64,000 nucleotides of DNA from Candidatus Thiodiazotropha sp. CDECU1 (GCF_963455295.1 NZ_OY734020.1:3658001-3722000); one strand, 5' to 3'. Positions 36,828 through 46,062 are shown, counted from the stretch's first letter. Numbers and translations are program-made. Notes: generated from the letters alone by a model not told the origin.

Positions 36828-38098
36828 TTATCGCACTGGGTCTGATCCTGCTGGCGCTGTTCGGTGCGCCACTCTTCACCATTATCGGTGCCAGTGCCCT
36901 CTGGGGCTTCTACCAAGCCGACATCGATCTATCGGTTGTGGTCATCGAGTTCTTTCGCCTGGCGGAGATGCCGGTGCTTTTGGCCATTCCTCTGTTTACC
37001 TTCGCTGGTTATCTGCTGAGTGAGAGCGGTGCTCCCCATCGCCTGGTAAGACTTACCCAGGCGCTGCTGGGTTGGATCCCCGGCGGCATGGCCTTTGTCG
37101 CCCTGGTTGCCTGCGCCCTGTTCACCGCATTCACCGGTGCTTCAGGCGTCACCATCGTGGCACTGGGCGCCCTGCTCTACCCCGCTCTGCGGGAGGCGGG
37201 ATATGGACAGGGCTTCAGTCTCGGGCTGGTAACCACCTCCGGAAGCCTGGGGCTGCTGTTCGCACCGGCCCTGCCGTTGATCCTGTATGCAGTAGTTGCC
37301 CAGCAGCTGGGGATTGGCGGCTCCATTAGCGTGGATGAGATGTTCCTGGCAGGCCTGCTTCCCGGCCTGTTGATGCTGTTGATACTCGTTGCCTGGGCTC
37401 TCTGGTCGGGTCGAAAGCTGCCGCTGAACGAGTTTACTCTGGATGAGGCACAATCGGCCATACGTGAGGCTGCCTGGGAGATCCCGTTACCGATCATCCT
37501 GCTTGGCGGAATCTACAGCGGCTACTTTGCACTTTCCGAGGCCGCCGCGGTCACTGCGGTCTACGTGCTTATCGTAGAAGTCTTCATACACAGAGAGATC
37601 TCCCTCAAAAAGCTCCCGGAGGTGATGCGTGAGGCGATGTTGCTGGTAGGGGGGATCCTGGTCATATTCGGCCTCTCGATGGCATCCACCAACTACCTCA
37701 TCGATGCGGATGTTCCAAGCCAACTCTTCGACTGGCTGCATGAGCGGGTCGAAGACCCGCTCACATTCCTGATACTGCTGAACCTGTTTCTGCTGGTACT
37801 CGGCACCATGCTCGATATCTTCTCGGCACTGGTTTTGATGGTCCCTCTACTGCTACCTGTCGCTATCGAGTACGGTATCGATCCGGTCCATCTCGGGATT
37901 ATCTTTCTGGCAAACATGCAGATTGGGTACTTCACCCCGCCAGTGGGTATGAATCTTTTCATTGCCAGTTATCGCTTCGGCAAGCCGATCGCTGAAATCT
38001 ACCGCGCCACCCTTCCCTGGTTTGTCCTGCTGTTTGGCGCAGTATTGATTATCACCTATTGGCCCACACTCTCACTCGCCTTGCTCGAGCGTAATTGA
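36824..38098 (+). CDS. TRAP transporter large permease (DctM)
   Basis: 424-residue transport subunit with about 12 helices, using a sodium gradient in characterised systems. Conserved regions: VLLAIPLFTFAGYLLSESG, FTGASGVTIVALG, and IIFLANMQIGYFTPPVGMNLF. Its 3' end overlaps the convergent EamA gene by 43 bases, so full-length transcripts would be antisense over each other's ends. Confidence 0.93.
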   Translation: MIIALGLILLALFGAPLFTIIGASALWGFYQADIDLSVVVIEFFRLAEMPVLLAIPLFTFAGYLLSESGAPHRLVRLTQALLGWIPGGMAFVALVACALFTAFTGASGVTIVALGALLYPALREAGYGQGFSLGLVTTSGSLGLLFAPALPLILYAVVAQQLGIGGSISVDEMFLAGLLPGLLMLLILVAWALWSGRKLPLNEFTLDEAQSAIREAAWEIPLPIILLGGIYSGYFALSEAAAVTAVYVLIVEVFIHREISLKKLPEVMREAMLLVGGILVIFGLSMASTNYLIDADVPSQLFDWLHERVEDPLTFLILLNLFLLVLGTMLDIFSALVLMVPLLLPVAIEYGIDPVHLGIIFLANMQIGYFTPPVGMNLFIASYRFGKPIAEIYRATLPWFVLLFGAVLIITYWPTLSLALLERN

Positions 38099-38964
38099 GC
38101 ACTTATTCGACCACTCAATTCAAACCCGGCGAGTCCCAACATAATCAGTGCAGCGCCTGCCCATACCCGTAGGTCCACCTGTTCCGCGTTCAACCATTTC
38201 CCGGCCAACAGCGCGATAACCGGGGTCATCAGGGTTATCAGTGCCACCTTGGTCGTCTCCACATAACGCAATACGTAGAAATAGAGGGCAAAACCGAGCA
38301 CCGAGCCAACCACCCCCAGATAGACAATGGATGTAAGCGCTCGCTGCTCGACCACCACGGGCCAGCTCTCGCCCTGTAGAAACCAACTCAACAGAAACAG
38401 AGGCACCGCCACCATCAATCCACCGGCAGTCACTACCAGACCATGCAGCTGGGCATCGATACGCTTTACCCAGACCGCGCTGGCTGAGTGAGTGACCACC
38501 GAAACCAAGACACCGCTCAATCCCAAGACGAAGCTCACACCAAGCTCCACCCCCACGGAAAAGATCGTCGCCAAACCCACCAGCGCAATCATTACCGCCA
38601 GGAAACGCTGCAGATCGAGACCAGGCTCCTGCAACCAGATCCGCGCCATCAGGCCGGTAAATATCGGGGATAGTCCGAATACCACCGAGATCCATCCCGA
38701 AGGTATAAATTGGGATGCCCAATAGACCGCCGTCATGGCAATGAAAATCCCCAGACCCGCAGCCAGATAGGTGTGTCGCGCACGTTTATGCCAGGCCAGG
38801 CGCTGACCGATCAGGCGCAGTACCAACAGCGCCAGGGTGACGCCGATCACCATCCGGCCGGTCACACCAAACAGATAGCCAACACCCTCACCGCTCCACT
38901 TGATGGCAAGCGGTGTGGTACCCCAGATCAGCACGATCCCAAGATAGGCGGCCGGTACGGACAT
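38056..38964 (-). CDS. EamA/DMT-family exporter
   Basis: 302 residues with ten predicted helices in two EamA repeats (about 5-135 and 148-285), as in RhtA-like amino acid and metabolite exporters; TPLAIKWSGEGV and SGWISVVFGLSPIFTGLMA in the first, GVVGSVLGFALYFYVLRYVE in the second. GGGG precedes the ATG. Twenty bases upstream is a terminator hairpin pointing into the gene, with an antiterminator and a His-containing leader frame further up, so expression is probably attenuated. Confidence 0.9.
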   Translation of the reverse strand: MSVPAAYLGIVLIWGTTPLAIKWSGEGVGYLFGVTGRMVIGVTLALLVLRLIGQRLAWHKRARHTYLAAGLGIFIAMTAVYWASQFIPSGWISVVFGLSPIFTGLMARIWLQEPGLDLQRFLAVMIALVGLATIFSVGVELGVSFVLGLSGVLVSVVTHSASAVWVKRIDAQLHGLVVTAGGLMVAVPLFLLSWFLQGESWPVVVEQRALTSIVYLGVVGSVLGFALYFYVLRYVETTKVALITLMTPVIALLAGKWLNAEQVDLRVWAGAALIMLGLAGFELSGRISAQLRSSKASESVGQ

Positions 38965-38983
38965 TTAATTACCCCCTGTAACG

Positions 38984-39016
38984 AAAAAGGCCGCAGATGA
39001 TGTCATCTGCGGCCTT
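38984..39016 (-). terminator. Leader terminator upstream of EamA gene
   Basis: Minus-strand perfect 14-bp stem AAGGCCGCAGATGA / TCATCTGCGGCCTT whose 3' arm runs into TTTTTC. It ends 20 bases before the EamA start codon, so it would stop transcription before the gene: the position of an attenuator. Confidence 0.8.
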
Positions 39017-39063
39017 GGAAAAACTCAATTAGGTGTTTGCTAACTTCGTATCAAACTCCCGGA

Positions 39064-39071
39064 CGCAGATG
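39064..39071 (-). promoter_or_regulatory. Candidate antiterminator segment
   Basis: CATCTGCG on the minus strand, about 50 bases before the terminator, is fully complementary to CGCAGATG in the terminator's first arm. Pairing would block the terminator stem and allow read-through. Confidence 0.55.
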
Positions 39072-39106
39072 CATAACCGACTGCCCATACAGGTAGGCGG
39101 AGGCGC

Positions 39107-39163
39107 TTAATCATCATCTTTGTCTGGTGGAAGTTGTGCATGCCTATGAGCATGCATGCTCAT
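39107..39163 (-). CDS. Candidate leader peptide, His-containing
   Basis: 18-codon frame MSMHAHRHAQLPPDKDDD ending 91 bases before the leader terminator, a spacing close to that in classical his attenuators. Three His codons alternate with other residues (H-A-H-R-H). Against it: no good ribosome site precedes the ATG, and part of the frame is an 18-bp perfect palindrome (39146-39163), which may itself explain the repeated CAT codons. Confidence 0.4.
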   Translation of the reverse strand: MSMHAHRHAQLPPDKDDD

Positions 39164-39236
39164 GGCGATAAGGTCAAGTAGAGTTTTAAGATGTTACAAT
39201 CCTTGCTCAATAGCAAGACAAGCACAACATCACAAT

Positions 39237-39896
39237 ATGCAACTCTCCCCTCTCTTCCCCCCCAGTGTCGTGATCGTCAACTCCACTGAAGAGATGTGGC
39301 TGAAACCGCTCTGCATTGAAGAGGAGCAGCTGATTGAGGGGAGCGTTACAAAACGCCAAAGGGAGTTTCGTGCCGGCCGCAACGCGGCCCATGCCGCCCT
39401 GAGACAGCTCGACGCCCCTGCTGGACCATTGCTACGCGGCACAAAACGTCAACCGATCTGGCCGGATGGATTTATCGGTAGCATCAGCCACTGCAATGAC
39501 AATTGCGTCGCCGCCTGTGCGATTGCAGGCGAGATCGTCAGTTTGGGTATAGACATCGAACCACTCGATCCGCTAAAGCCGGGAATTGCCCGCTATATAG
39601 ATACGGATGAGGATAAGGCATTCATGCAACGCCATAAGGATTTGCCGCCACGCTTGATTTTCAGCGCCAAGGAGAGCCTGTATAAATGCTACTACCCTCT
39701 GGTCGAGCGCTTTTTCGGCTTTCAGTCGGTCTCACTGGATATCGACGCCTCGCGTCAGCAGTTTCAGTTCAGGCCCAGCGCCGCATGTACCATTGAGTTC
39801 CCGCAAAATCTGCATTTTCACGGCCGCTATCTGATTACAGAGAGACACCTCTATACAGGTTGTTATTTGACAATCGCCATGCCGATGAAAGATTAA
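39237..39896 (+). CDS. 4'-phosphopantetheinyl transferase
   Basis: 219-residue EntD/Sfp-superfamily enzyme that attaches the phosphopantetheine arm of CoA to carrier proteins. Signatures: GSISHCNDN, the Mg-binding LGIDIEPL, and FSAKESLYKCYYPL. The ATG at 39237 is chosen because an upstream extension (to 39156) overlaps the EamA leader. No polyketide or peptide synthetase is in the window, so its carrier protein is unknown. Confidence 0.92.
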   Translation: MQLSPLFPPSVVIVNSTEEMWLKPLCIEEEQLIEGSVTKRQREFRAGRNAAHAALRQLDAPAGPLLRGTKRQPIWPDGFIGSISHCNDNCVAACAIAGEIVSLGIDIEPLDPLKPGIARYIDTDEDKAFMQRHKDLPPRLIFSAKESLYKCYYPLVERFFGFQSVSLDIDASRQQFQFRPSAACTIEFPQNLHFHGRYLITERHLYTGCYLTIAMPMKD

Positions 39897-39903
39897 TTCG
39901 AGC

Positions 39904-40407
39904 TTATGGTTTCCCCATCAGCACAGAGACACCGGTGGCCGTCCATCGATCACCGCCAACAGTCGGTTTTCCACTGTTATTCCAGAGCTCGGCTGCTTGC
40001 TCAGGAGAGATTGCATTGACCTTCAATTCAATCGCTTCCTGCGAGAGTGCCTCTATGTAGCGATCTTTTCCCACCATATCGATTAAATCGTGATAATCGA
40101 TTTCCCTGCTTGAGTCCTGATTCAACATATCGAGGACATCGTCCACATGATTGGCTTCAATGAGTTCGATGGCGCGCTTCTCCAGCGCATCTCGCTCTGC
40201 CTTGGCGCGCTGTTTCTGCACGAGAATCAACTCTCCCTTGCGAAACATATCCTCATTCCAGGTCTCAATCGCCACACGTACCGATTTCGTGGCAAGATGG
40301 GGAAAATTACTTGTAATGCGTCGCAGGTGCCCTACCGCTTCTCTTGCCGCAAATACAACCTCGTACTCTTCGCCTTCGATCTCTACGGGTTCGAATTCTT
40401 CATTCAT
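39904..40407 (-). CDS. Hypothetical acidic protein
   Basis: Not recognised. 167 residues, acidic, no signal or membrane segment; predicted mostly helical with a charged middle (QKQRAKAERDALEKRAIELIEA). Convergent with the phosphopantetheinyl transferase gene, seven bases between stops. Confidence 0.65.
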   Translation of the reverse strand: MNEEFEPVEIEGEEYEVVFAAREAVGHLRRITSNFPHLATKSVRVAIETWNEDMFRKGELILVQKQRAKAERDALEKRAIELIEANHVDDVLDMLNQDSSREIDYHDLIDMVGKDRYIEALSQEAIELKVNAISPEQAAELWNNSGKPTVGGDRWTATGVSVLMGKP

Positions 40408-40547
40408 GACTAGTCATACCCCTCAAACTATTATGGTTTAGCGGCATCCCTTCTAATTCCTTTACAATCACTGGCAGTCCATCAAACCTGGCCTTATACT
40501 GGCCCCCTTCCGTTAAGGCCTGGAAACACCAAGAGAAACTTCACAAC

Positions 40548-40955
40548 ATGTACGCAGTCAGCAAAGAGATCCACTTCTGTTATGGCCACAGGTTACTCAA
40601 CCACCAGGGAAAGTGCCGCCATCTCCATGGTCACAACGCCAAGGCCGTCATCCGCCTCGAAACGGAACAACTCGATGCCTTGGGGATGGTGTGTGATTTT
40701 TCCGATATCGGTGACTATGTGAAGAGTTGGATCGAAAAGACCCTGGATCACAATATGTTGCTGCATAGGGACGACCCGGTTCTGCCTCTACTGCAGCAGG
40801 CCGGTGAATCCGTATACGTGATGCAGACCAATCCCACCGCAGAGAATATCGCCCGGTTGATCTACGAATATGTGGAAGCCGGAGGCTTTCCAGTCGTTGA
40901 GGTAGCGATATTCGAAACAGACAGCGCGCTAGCCAGTTACAGAAGAAATTCGTAA
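40548..40955 (+). CDS. queD: 6-carboxytetrahydropterin synthase QueD
   Basis: PTPS-family enzyme converting dihydroneopterin triphosphate to 6-carboxytetrahydropterin, first committed step to queuosine and other 7-deazaguanines. 135 residues. Zinc ligands are HxH in HLHGHN and the His of YGHRLL; the catalytic Cys is in GKCRHLHGH, and the C-terminal Glu in AIFETDSA. No other que gene is nearby. Confidence 0.92.
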   Translation: MYAVSKEIHFCYGHRLLNHQGKCRHLHGHNAKAVIRLETEQLDALGMVCDFSDIGDYVKSWIEKTLDHNMLLHRDDPVLPLLQQAGESVYVMQTNPTAENIARLIYEYVEAGGFPVVEVAIFETDSALASYRRNS

Positions 40956-40968
40956 AAGGCAACCTAGG

Positions 40969-41014
40969 CTCAGGTACACCCGACAGCACAAGAGTGTGCT
41001 GTCGGACGCCTGAG
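40969..41014. terminator. Hairpin between queD and amt
   Basis: Perfect 11-bp inner stem CCGACAGCACA / TGTGCTGTCGG with loop AGAG, extended by an outer CTCAGG / CCTGAG pairing. It lies between convergent genes; no T run, so it is either a bidirectional 3'-end hairpin or a weak terminator. Confidence 0.6.
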
Positions 41015-41092
41015 AAAGAATATCAGCTCCAGTTCCTGCCAATCCTCAGCGCTTAATTGGAACCAGGGCGATAAATGGTATTATCGGGCAGT

Positions 41093-42409
41093 TCAGCCGA
41101 TGTCGTTGTAGCCACGCTCTTCGTGCAGCGCGATATCCAGACCCTGGATCTCCTGCTCCTTGTTGACTCGCAATCCCAACAGGGCATCCACCACTTTCAG
41201 GATCACAAAGGTTGCCACGGCGGTAAACGCGACGGTTGCCAGGACGCCTATCAACTGCACATAGACCTGACCCCCCATGCTATCGATACCATCGGCATAA
41301 CCATAGCCGGAAAAGACCCCCAGGGAGGTCGAGGAGAACACACCCGCGAGGATGGTGCCGAGTATACCGCCGACACCGTGGACGGGAAAAACATCGAGGG
41401 AGTCGTCGATCTTCAACACCTGCTTCAGATAGTTGGTGGCGGAAAAGCAGATAGCCCCCGCCAGCAGACCGATCACCAGCGCCCCAGCAGGACCGACAAA
41501 ACCGGATGCGGGGGTAATCGTACCCAAACCGGCCACCATTCCGGTCACCGCACCCAGGGCGCTGGGCTTACCAAACTTGATCCATTCACGTACCAGCCAG
41601 GTCATGGCACCGGTAGCGGCAGAAATATGGGTCACCAGCATCGCCATGGCGGCATTGCCATCGGCAGCGAGCGCACTACCGCCGTTGAAGCCGAACCAAC
41701 CGACCCAAAGCATGCCGGCACCGGCGATGGTCATGGTCATGTTGTGGGGCATCATTGAAGCGGTGCCAAAGCCATTGCGGGGTCCCAACACCACGGCGGC
41801 TACCAGGGCCGCCACACCGGCTGTGATGTGGACCACCGTGCCACCGGCGAAATCATACAAACCCATACTACCCAGCCAGCCGCCGCCCCAGACCCAATGA
41901 GTGATCGGCACATAGACCACAAACAGCCAGAGTGCACTGAACAACAGCATCGAGGAGAAGCGCATGCGCTCGGCAAATCCACCCACGATCAAGGCGGGGG
42001 TGATAATTGCAAAGGTCATCTGGAACAGCATAAACAGGGATTCCGGAATGTCCCCGGAGAGGGTCTCCCGTCCAATATCCGCCATCAGCACCTTGCTGAA
42101 GTCACCAATCCAAGCGTTACCTTCGCCAAACGCCAGGCTGTAGCCCGCGATCAGCCAGAGAATGGAAACTATGCCGGCGATAGCGAAACACTGCATCAGG
42201 ACAGATAGCACGTTCTTGGCTCTTACCAGCCCGCCATAGAACATAGCCAGACCCGGTAGGGTCATGAATAGCACCAATGCGGTAGAAGCCATGATCCAAC
42301 CGGTATTCGCGCCATTCAGTGAGGCGTCTTCCGCCAGGCAGATTCCCGGCAACAATAATAGTGCAGCTGTCAGCAATCCGCTGAACCTTTTGTTTTTACT
42401 ACTAATCAT
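41093..42409 (-). CDS. amt: Ammonium transporter
   Basis: Amt/Rh channel passing ammonia/ammonium across the inner membrane. 438 residues with a cleavable signal (LLTAALLLLPGICLA) and 11 helices. Family signature region FAGGTVVHITAGVAALVAA and the twin-His pore (FAGGTVVHI and FPVHGVGGILGT) are present. No glnK lies next to it, unlike in many proteobacteria. Confidence 0.95.
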   Translation of the reverse strand: MISSKNKRFSGLLTAALLLLPGICLAEDASLNGANTGWIMASTALVLFMTLPGLAMFYGGLVRAKNVLSVLMQCFAIAGIVSILWLIAGYSLAFGEGNAWIGDFSKVLMADIGRETLSGDIPESLFMLFQMTFAIITPALIVGGFAERMRFSSMLLFSALWLFVVYVPITHWVWGGGWLGSMGLYDFAGGTVVHITAGVAALVAAVVLGPRNGFGTASMMPHNMTMTIAGAGMLWVGWFGFNGGSALAADGNAAMAMLVTHISAATGAMTWLVREWIKFGKPSALGAVTGMVAGLGTITPASGFVGPAGALVIGLLAGAICFSATNYLKQVLKIDDSLDVFPVHGVGGILGTILAGVFSSTSLGVFSGYGYADGIDSMGGQVYVQLIGVLATVAFTAVATFVILKVVDALLGLRVNKEQEIQGLDIALHEERGYNDIG

Positions 42410-42686
42410 GGTTTCCCCTCAATACTGTCAAATCTTGTATTTAGCCCCTGAGCACCAAATCAAGCAGAGCATTTTAAGTGAAATAAAACAAAATTACTCA
42501 ATTTCTTCCACGAATACGGTGGCTTAGGCCCTGACCACGAACCTCAAGTTATTGAAATAAAAGCCGATAGAGTTCTCATAACACATTATTTTACGAATTT
42601 TAGTGCCGAAATTACTTGATATATAAGAAATCGCTTATATAATTTATCTAGTATTCATTGGGGTTTTTTGGGAACATAGCCGAGCC

Positions 42687-43598
42687 ATGAGCATGCTGTT
42701 TAAGGACTTCGAGAAAAGCGATCCGATGAAGCAGGAGGTATTACCCTTCAGGATCAACAGTGTCGAGCGGCTTCCTGCCCTGGCTCAGGATGAGTCCTGC
42801 AAAATCATCAAGCAGTATTTCGACTACCTGGAGTCGGTGCTTGGTCGCAAGCACAATGAAATCAACATTGTTCAGTTACGCGAGATACTGACCGAAATTT
42901 CCGGTTTTATCCGCTCTGAAAAGAGCCAGATCCAGGATGACGGCTACATGCGTATGCTCAACCGTCTGACCACGATCTACGCCAAAGGCATCAAGTTAGA
43001 GGACGACAAGGCCTTTACCGGGACAGCTGTCAATTTCGCCGATATCATGAATACGGTCAGCCAATCCTACGCAGGCTACGACTATAGAGAATCCGTGGGA
43101 CTCATGCTGCATTATATGAACAGGCTCTTCAACGATCGGGAAGAGAGCTGGCTTGAGGTATTCGAGCACTTAATGGCCATGCCCGATTCCCATGTTCTGC
43201 AGATGCTCAAGGAGCAGCACCTGCAGGAGATTAAAAACTGGGTGGAAGAGGGAGTCGACAATCTGTTTGCGATCTGGGATGAGCAACTGGATGTGATCTC
43301 CAATCTCAGCAATGAGATCTATCAGCTGGACAAGCAGATCCTGCAGGTAAATCAACAATTGCGAAAGAACCTGATGGGTGCGGCTGCGTCCAACATTATC
43401 TACCTTAAAAATGTCCAACTCCGCCAGGAACTGGATCAATTGCGGCAAAACCGCATGGAACTGGACATGGCCCGGGATGGAAAACTCGAGTTGGTCAACC
43501 TGCTGGATGAGAACATCCACGAGTTCGGGGATAGGCTCACCGAGATAAGACGCAGCACCCAGATACAACTCGTCTGGGACAATTCGGCTCAAGCCTGA
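42687..43598 (+). CDS. Hypothetical coiled-coil protein
   Basis: Not recognised. 303 residues, soluble, helical throughout. The last 110 residues form a likely coiled coil (EIYQLDKQILQVNQQLRKNL and RQELDQLRQNRMELDMARDG). No signal or membrane segment. It stands alone and is followed by a strong bidirectional terminator and a tRNA gene. Confidence 0.7.
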   Translation: MSMLFKDFEKSDPMKQEVLPFRINSVERLPALAQDESCKIIKQYFDYLESVLGRKHNEINIVQLREILTEISGFIRSEKSQIQDDGYMRMLNRLTTIYAKGIKLEDDKAFTGTAVNFADIMNTVSQSYAGYDYRESVGLMLHYMNRLFNDREESWLEVFEHLMAMPDSHVLQMLKEQHLQEIKNWVEEGVDNLFAIWDEQLDVISNLSNEIYQLDKQILQVNQQLRKNLMGAAASNIIYLKNVQLRQELDQLRQNRMELDMARDGKLELVNLLDENIHEFGDRLTEIRRSTQIQLVWDNSAQA

Positions 43599-43630
43599 TC
43601 CACCGCGGACGGCACACCACCCCCAAATAA

Positions 43631-43657
43631 AAAGGCCTGACGAGAGTCAGGCCTTTT
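43631..43657. terminator. Bidirectional rho-independent terminator
   Basis: AAAGGCCTGAC-GAGA-GTCAGGCCTTT stem-loop with an A run before and TTTT at its end, serving the coiled-coil gene on the plus strand and the tRNA on the minus strand. Confidence 0.85.
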
Positions 43658-43662
43658 ACATA

Positions 43663-43739
43663 TGGTAGCAAGGGGCAGATTCGAACTGCCGACCCCAGCA
43701 TTATGAGTGCTGTGCTCTAACCAACTGAGCTACCTTGCC
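43663..43739 (-). tRNA. tRNA-Met (CAT anticodon)
   Basis: 77-nt cloverleaf on the minus strand. Acceptor GGCAAGG / CCTTGCT (G-U at the first pair), D arm GCTC...GAGC, anticodon stem CAGCA / TGCTG with loop CTCATAA, T arm GGCAG-TTCGAAT-CTGCC, and encoded CCA. The body closely resembles E. coli elongator tRNA-Met. A CAT anticodon could also be tRNA-Ile2 after lysidine modification, but the arms favour Met. Confidence 0.93.
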
Positions 43740-43793
43740 AGAAGCTGTTATGAAGGGCGTGGAATATACTGTTGCCATACTCCCCTGTCAATA

Positions 43794-44885
43794 TCAGACG
43801 TTGAAACGGAAGTGGATGACGTCCCCATCCTTGACCACATACTCCTTGCCCTCAGAGCGTAGCTTACCCGCCTCCCTGGCCCCCTGCTCCCCTTTGCAAT
43901 TGACAAAATCCTCGTAGGCCACGACCTCGGCGCGGATGAAACCGCGTTCGAAATCGGTATGGATCACCCCGGCCGCCTGGGGTGCCGTGGCACTCTGGGG
44001 AATGGTCCAGGCCCTGACCTCTTTTTCGCCGGCGGTAAAGTAGGTTTCAAGGCCCAACAACTTGTAACCCGCCCTGACGACCCGGTTCAAGCCCGGCTCA
44101 TCCAGCCCCAGGTCAGCCAGAAACTCACCCCGCTCATGTTCGTCCAATTCCACAATCTCCGCCTCGATGGCGGCACACACAGGTACCACCTCCGCACCCT
44201 CACTGGCCGCCAATGCTGAAAGCGCATCCAGATGGGGATTGTCCTCAAAACCATCCTCCGCCACATTGGCAATGTAGAGTACCGGCTTGATTGTGAGCAG
44301 AAACAGATCCCGTAACTCCGCCCTTTCATCCTCATCCATGGCCATGCTGCGAACCGGTTTGGCACTGTTCAAATGATCCTGCACCCTCTCCAGCAAGGCC
44401 TTACGCGCCAATACCTTTTTGTCACCGGTCTTGGCCTGCCTGAGGCTCTTCTCCAGCGCCTTCTCAACCGATTCCAGGTCGGCCAATCCCAACTCCGTAT
44501 TGATAACCTCCACATCGCTGATCGGATCCACCCGACCGGCCACATGCACCACGTCACTATCCTCAAAACAGCGCACTACTTGAGCGATGGCATCGGTTTC
44601 ACGGATGTTGGCCAGAAACTTGTTCCCCAGTCCTTCCCCTTTGGAGGCCCCGGCAACCAGCCCGGCAATGTCCACGAATTGCATACTGGTGGGAATCACC
44701 GCTTGCGGATTGACAATGGATGCGATCACATCCAGGCGATGGTCGGGGAGGGGCACCACACCCACATTGGGATCGATGGTGCAAAAAGGGTAGTTTTCCG
44801 CAGCAATTGTGGCCTTGGTCAAGGCATTGAACAGGGTTGACTTACCGACATTCGGCAGACCCACGATACCGCATTTGAATCCCAT
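43794..44885 (-). CDS. ychF: Ribosome-binding ATPase YchF
   Basis: Obg-related P-loop ATPase binding the 70S ribosome and implicated in oxidative stress response. 363 residues: Walker [17 protein letters not shown]3 DIAGLV, and a degenerate G4 that shifts specificity to ATP in this family. The C-terminal TGS domain includes [13 protein letters not shown]. The usual partner pth is not next to it here. Confidence 0.96.
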   Translation of the reverse strand: MGFKCGIVGLPNVGKSTLFNALTKATIAAENYPFCTIDPNVGVVPLPDHRLDVIASIVNPQAVIPTSMQFVDIAGLVAGASKGEGLGNKFLANIRETDAIAQVVRCFEDSDVVHVAGRVDPISDVEVINTELGLADLESVEKALEKSLRQAKTGDKKVLARKALLERVQDHLNSAKPVRSMAMDEDERAELRDLFLLTIKPVLYIANVAEDGFEDNPHLDALSALAASEGAEVVPVCAAIEAEIVELDEHERGEFLADLGLDEPGLNRVVRAGYKLLGLETYFTAGEKEVRAWTIPQSATAPQAAGVIHTDFERGFIRAEVVAYEDFVNCKGEQGAREAGKLRSEGKEYVVKDGDVIHFRFNV

Positions 44886-44944
44886 CTAGAACGACCCCTG
44901 GAAAAAAGGGGCAAGCATACCGGAAAGGTGGGCTGATGCCAAAG

Positions 44945-45250
44945 CTACTGAATGACGAATAATTTCCCGAAATTGGCTATTCGCAACACATCCTGTACTG
45001 CGTCGTTACCGTTTTTAAGCACTACACCGTCGCTGTCTGAAGAACTGTGTTCACGCAGTTGCAGCAGCATACCCATTGCAGAGCTGTCCAGATATTCGGC
45101 ATTGGTCAAATCAACCACAAAGACCTTCTCACCCTTTGGAAAGGCCTTATAGGCCTGCATGAACTCCTGATGGGTGGAGAAATCAAATCGCCCGGAAATA
45201 ACAATGGTAACGCTCTTTTCATCCGGGGAAAGTTCGCTGGATATGGACAT
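44945..45250 (-). CDS. STAS-domain anti-sigma factor antagonist-like protein
   Basis: 101-residue single STAS domain, as in SpoIIAA/RsbV. The phosphorylatable Ser lies in EYLDSSAMGMLLQL. In such switches a kinase/anti-sigma factor is controlled by STAS phosphorylation, but neither is adjacent. GAGGAGGAGG precedes the ATG. Lies 56 bases downstream of a ParA-type gene on the same strand. Confidence 0.88.
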   Translation of the reverse strand: MSISSELSPDEKSVTIVISGRFDFSTHQEFMQAYKAFPKGEKVFVVDLTNAEYLDSSAMGMLLQLREHSSSDSDGVVLKNGNDAVQDVLRIANFGKLFVIQ

Positions 45251-45306
45251 GGGACCTCCTCCTCACTTTATACATGTTCTAAATAGCGTCAATAATAGGC
45301 CAAGCT

Positions 45307-46062
45307 TTACCCGGGATCACGGGCTAGCAACTCTGTAGCCAGAGACTGGAACTCCTTCGCCGACTGGCTACCGGGCTTATACTCGAAAATGGTACGCCCT
45401 ATGCCAGGGCACTCGGCGATGACTGCCGCTTCCCGTATCGGGGTATGAATCAGCTGATCGGAAAAGTGCCTCTTCAGCTTCTCCGAAACCTCTTTGCAGA
45501 GTCGCCGGCGGGGAAAGTAACGGTTCAATGCAATCCAGGTGGGCAGCGGTTTGCTCAGGTAGGGTTCGAACTTCTTTATGGTGAGCATCATCTTGGCCAG
45601 GCCATTCAATGACATGTGATCTCCACTCACCGGAATCAGTGCTTCATCGGCGGCAAAAATTGCATTCGCCACCAATAATCCTGACGATGGCGGACAATCG
45701 AACAGGACAAACGCCTGATCATCCAACGCCCCATCCAATGCCTGTTTCAGCAGCTGAGCCCTCGACGCACCGCCGTCGTGCAGGTGCTCGATCTCCTGCA
45801 GGCAATCGCCAGCGGGGATCAATGTCAGCATATCCCTGATCCCCTGTTTCACCGATGCGGGATCCTGTGCCTCGAGCATCACCTGATCGATCCCCTTCGC
45901 AGGTGCGCGAAAGATGCCGTAACTGGAGGCCAACTGCCCTTGCGGGTCCAGGTCGATCACAGTGACCCGGTGACCGGCAAGGGCCAGGGCATGTCCCAAA
46001 TTGGTGGTGATCGTGGTCTTTCCCACACCACCTTTTTGATTAATCAACGCAATTCGTCGCAT
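45307..46062 (-). CDS. ParA/MinD-family ATPase
   Basis: 251-residue ParA family protein with deviant Walker A KGGVGKTTITTNLGHALA and Walker B DQAFVLFDCPPSSGLL. The start is immediate (MRRIALINQKGG), without the DNA-binding helix of plasmid type Ia ParAs. There is no ParB or parS nearby, so chromosome partition is unlikely; positioning of another complex is possible. It is followed by a STAS gene. Confidence 0.88.
   Translation of the reverse strand: MRRIALINQKGGVGKTTITTNLGHALALAGHRVTVIDLDPQGQLASSYGIFRAPAKGIDQVMLEAQDPASVKQGIRDMLTLIPAGDCLQEIEHLHDGGASRAQLLKQALDGALDDQAFVLFDCPPSSGLLVANAIFAADEALIPVSGDHMSLNGLAKMMLTIKKFEPYLSKPLPTWIALNRYFPRRRLCKEVSEKLKRHFSDQLIHTPIREAAVIAECPGIGRTIFEYKPGSQSAKEFQSLATELLARDPG

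Noticed and set aside
42440-42460. Possible sigma-54 promoter upstream of amt
   Set aside because: GG and GC dinucleotides on the minus strand are nine bases apart instead of ten.
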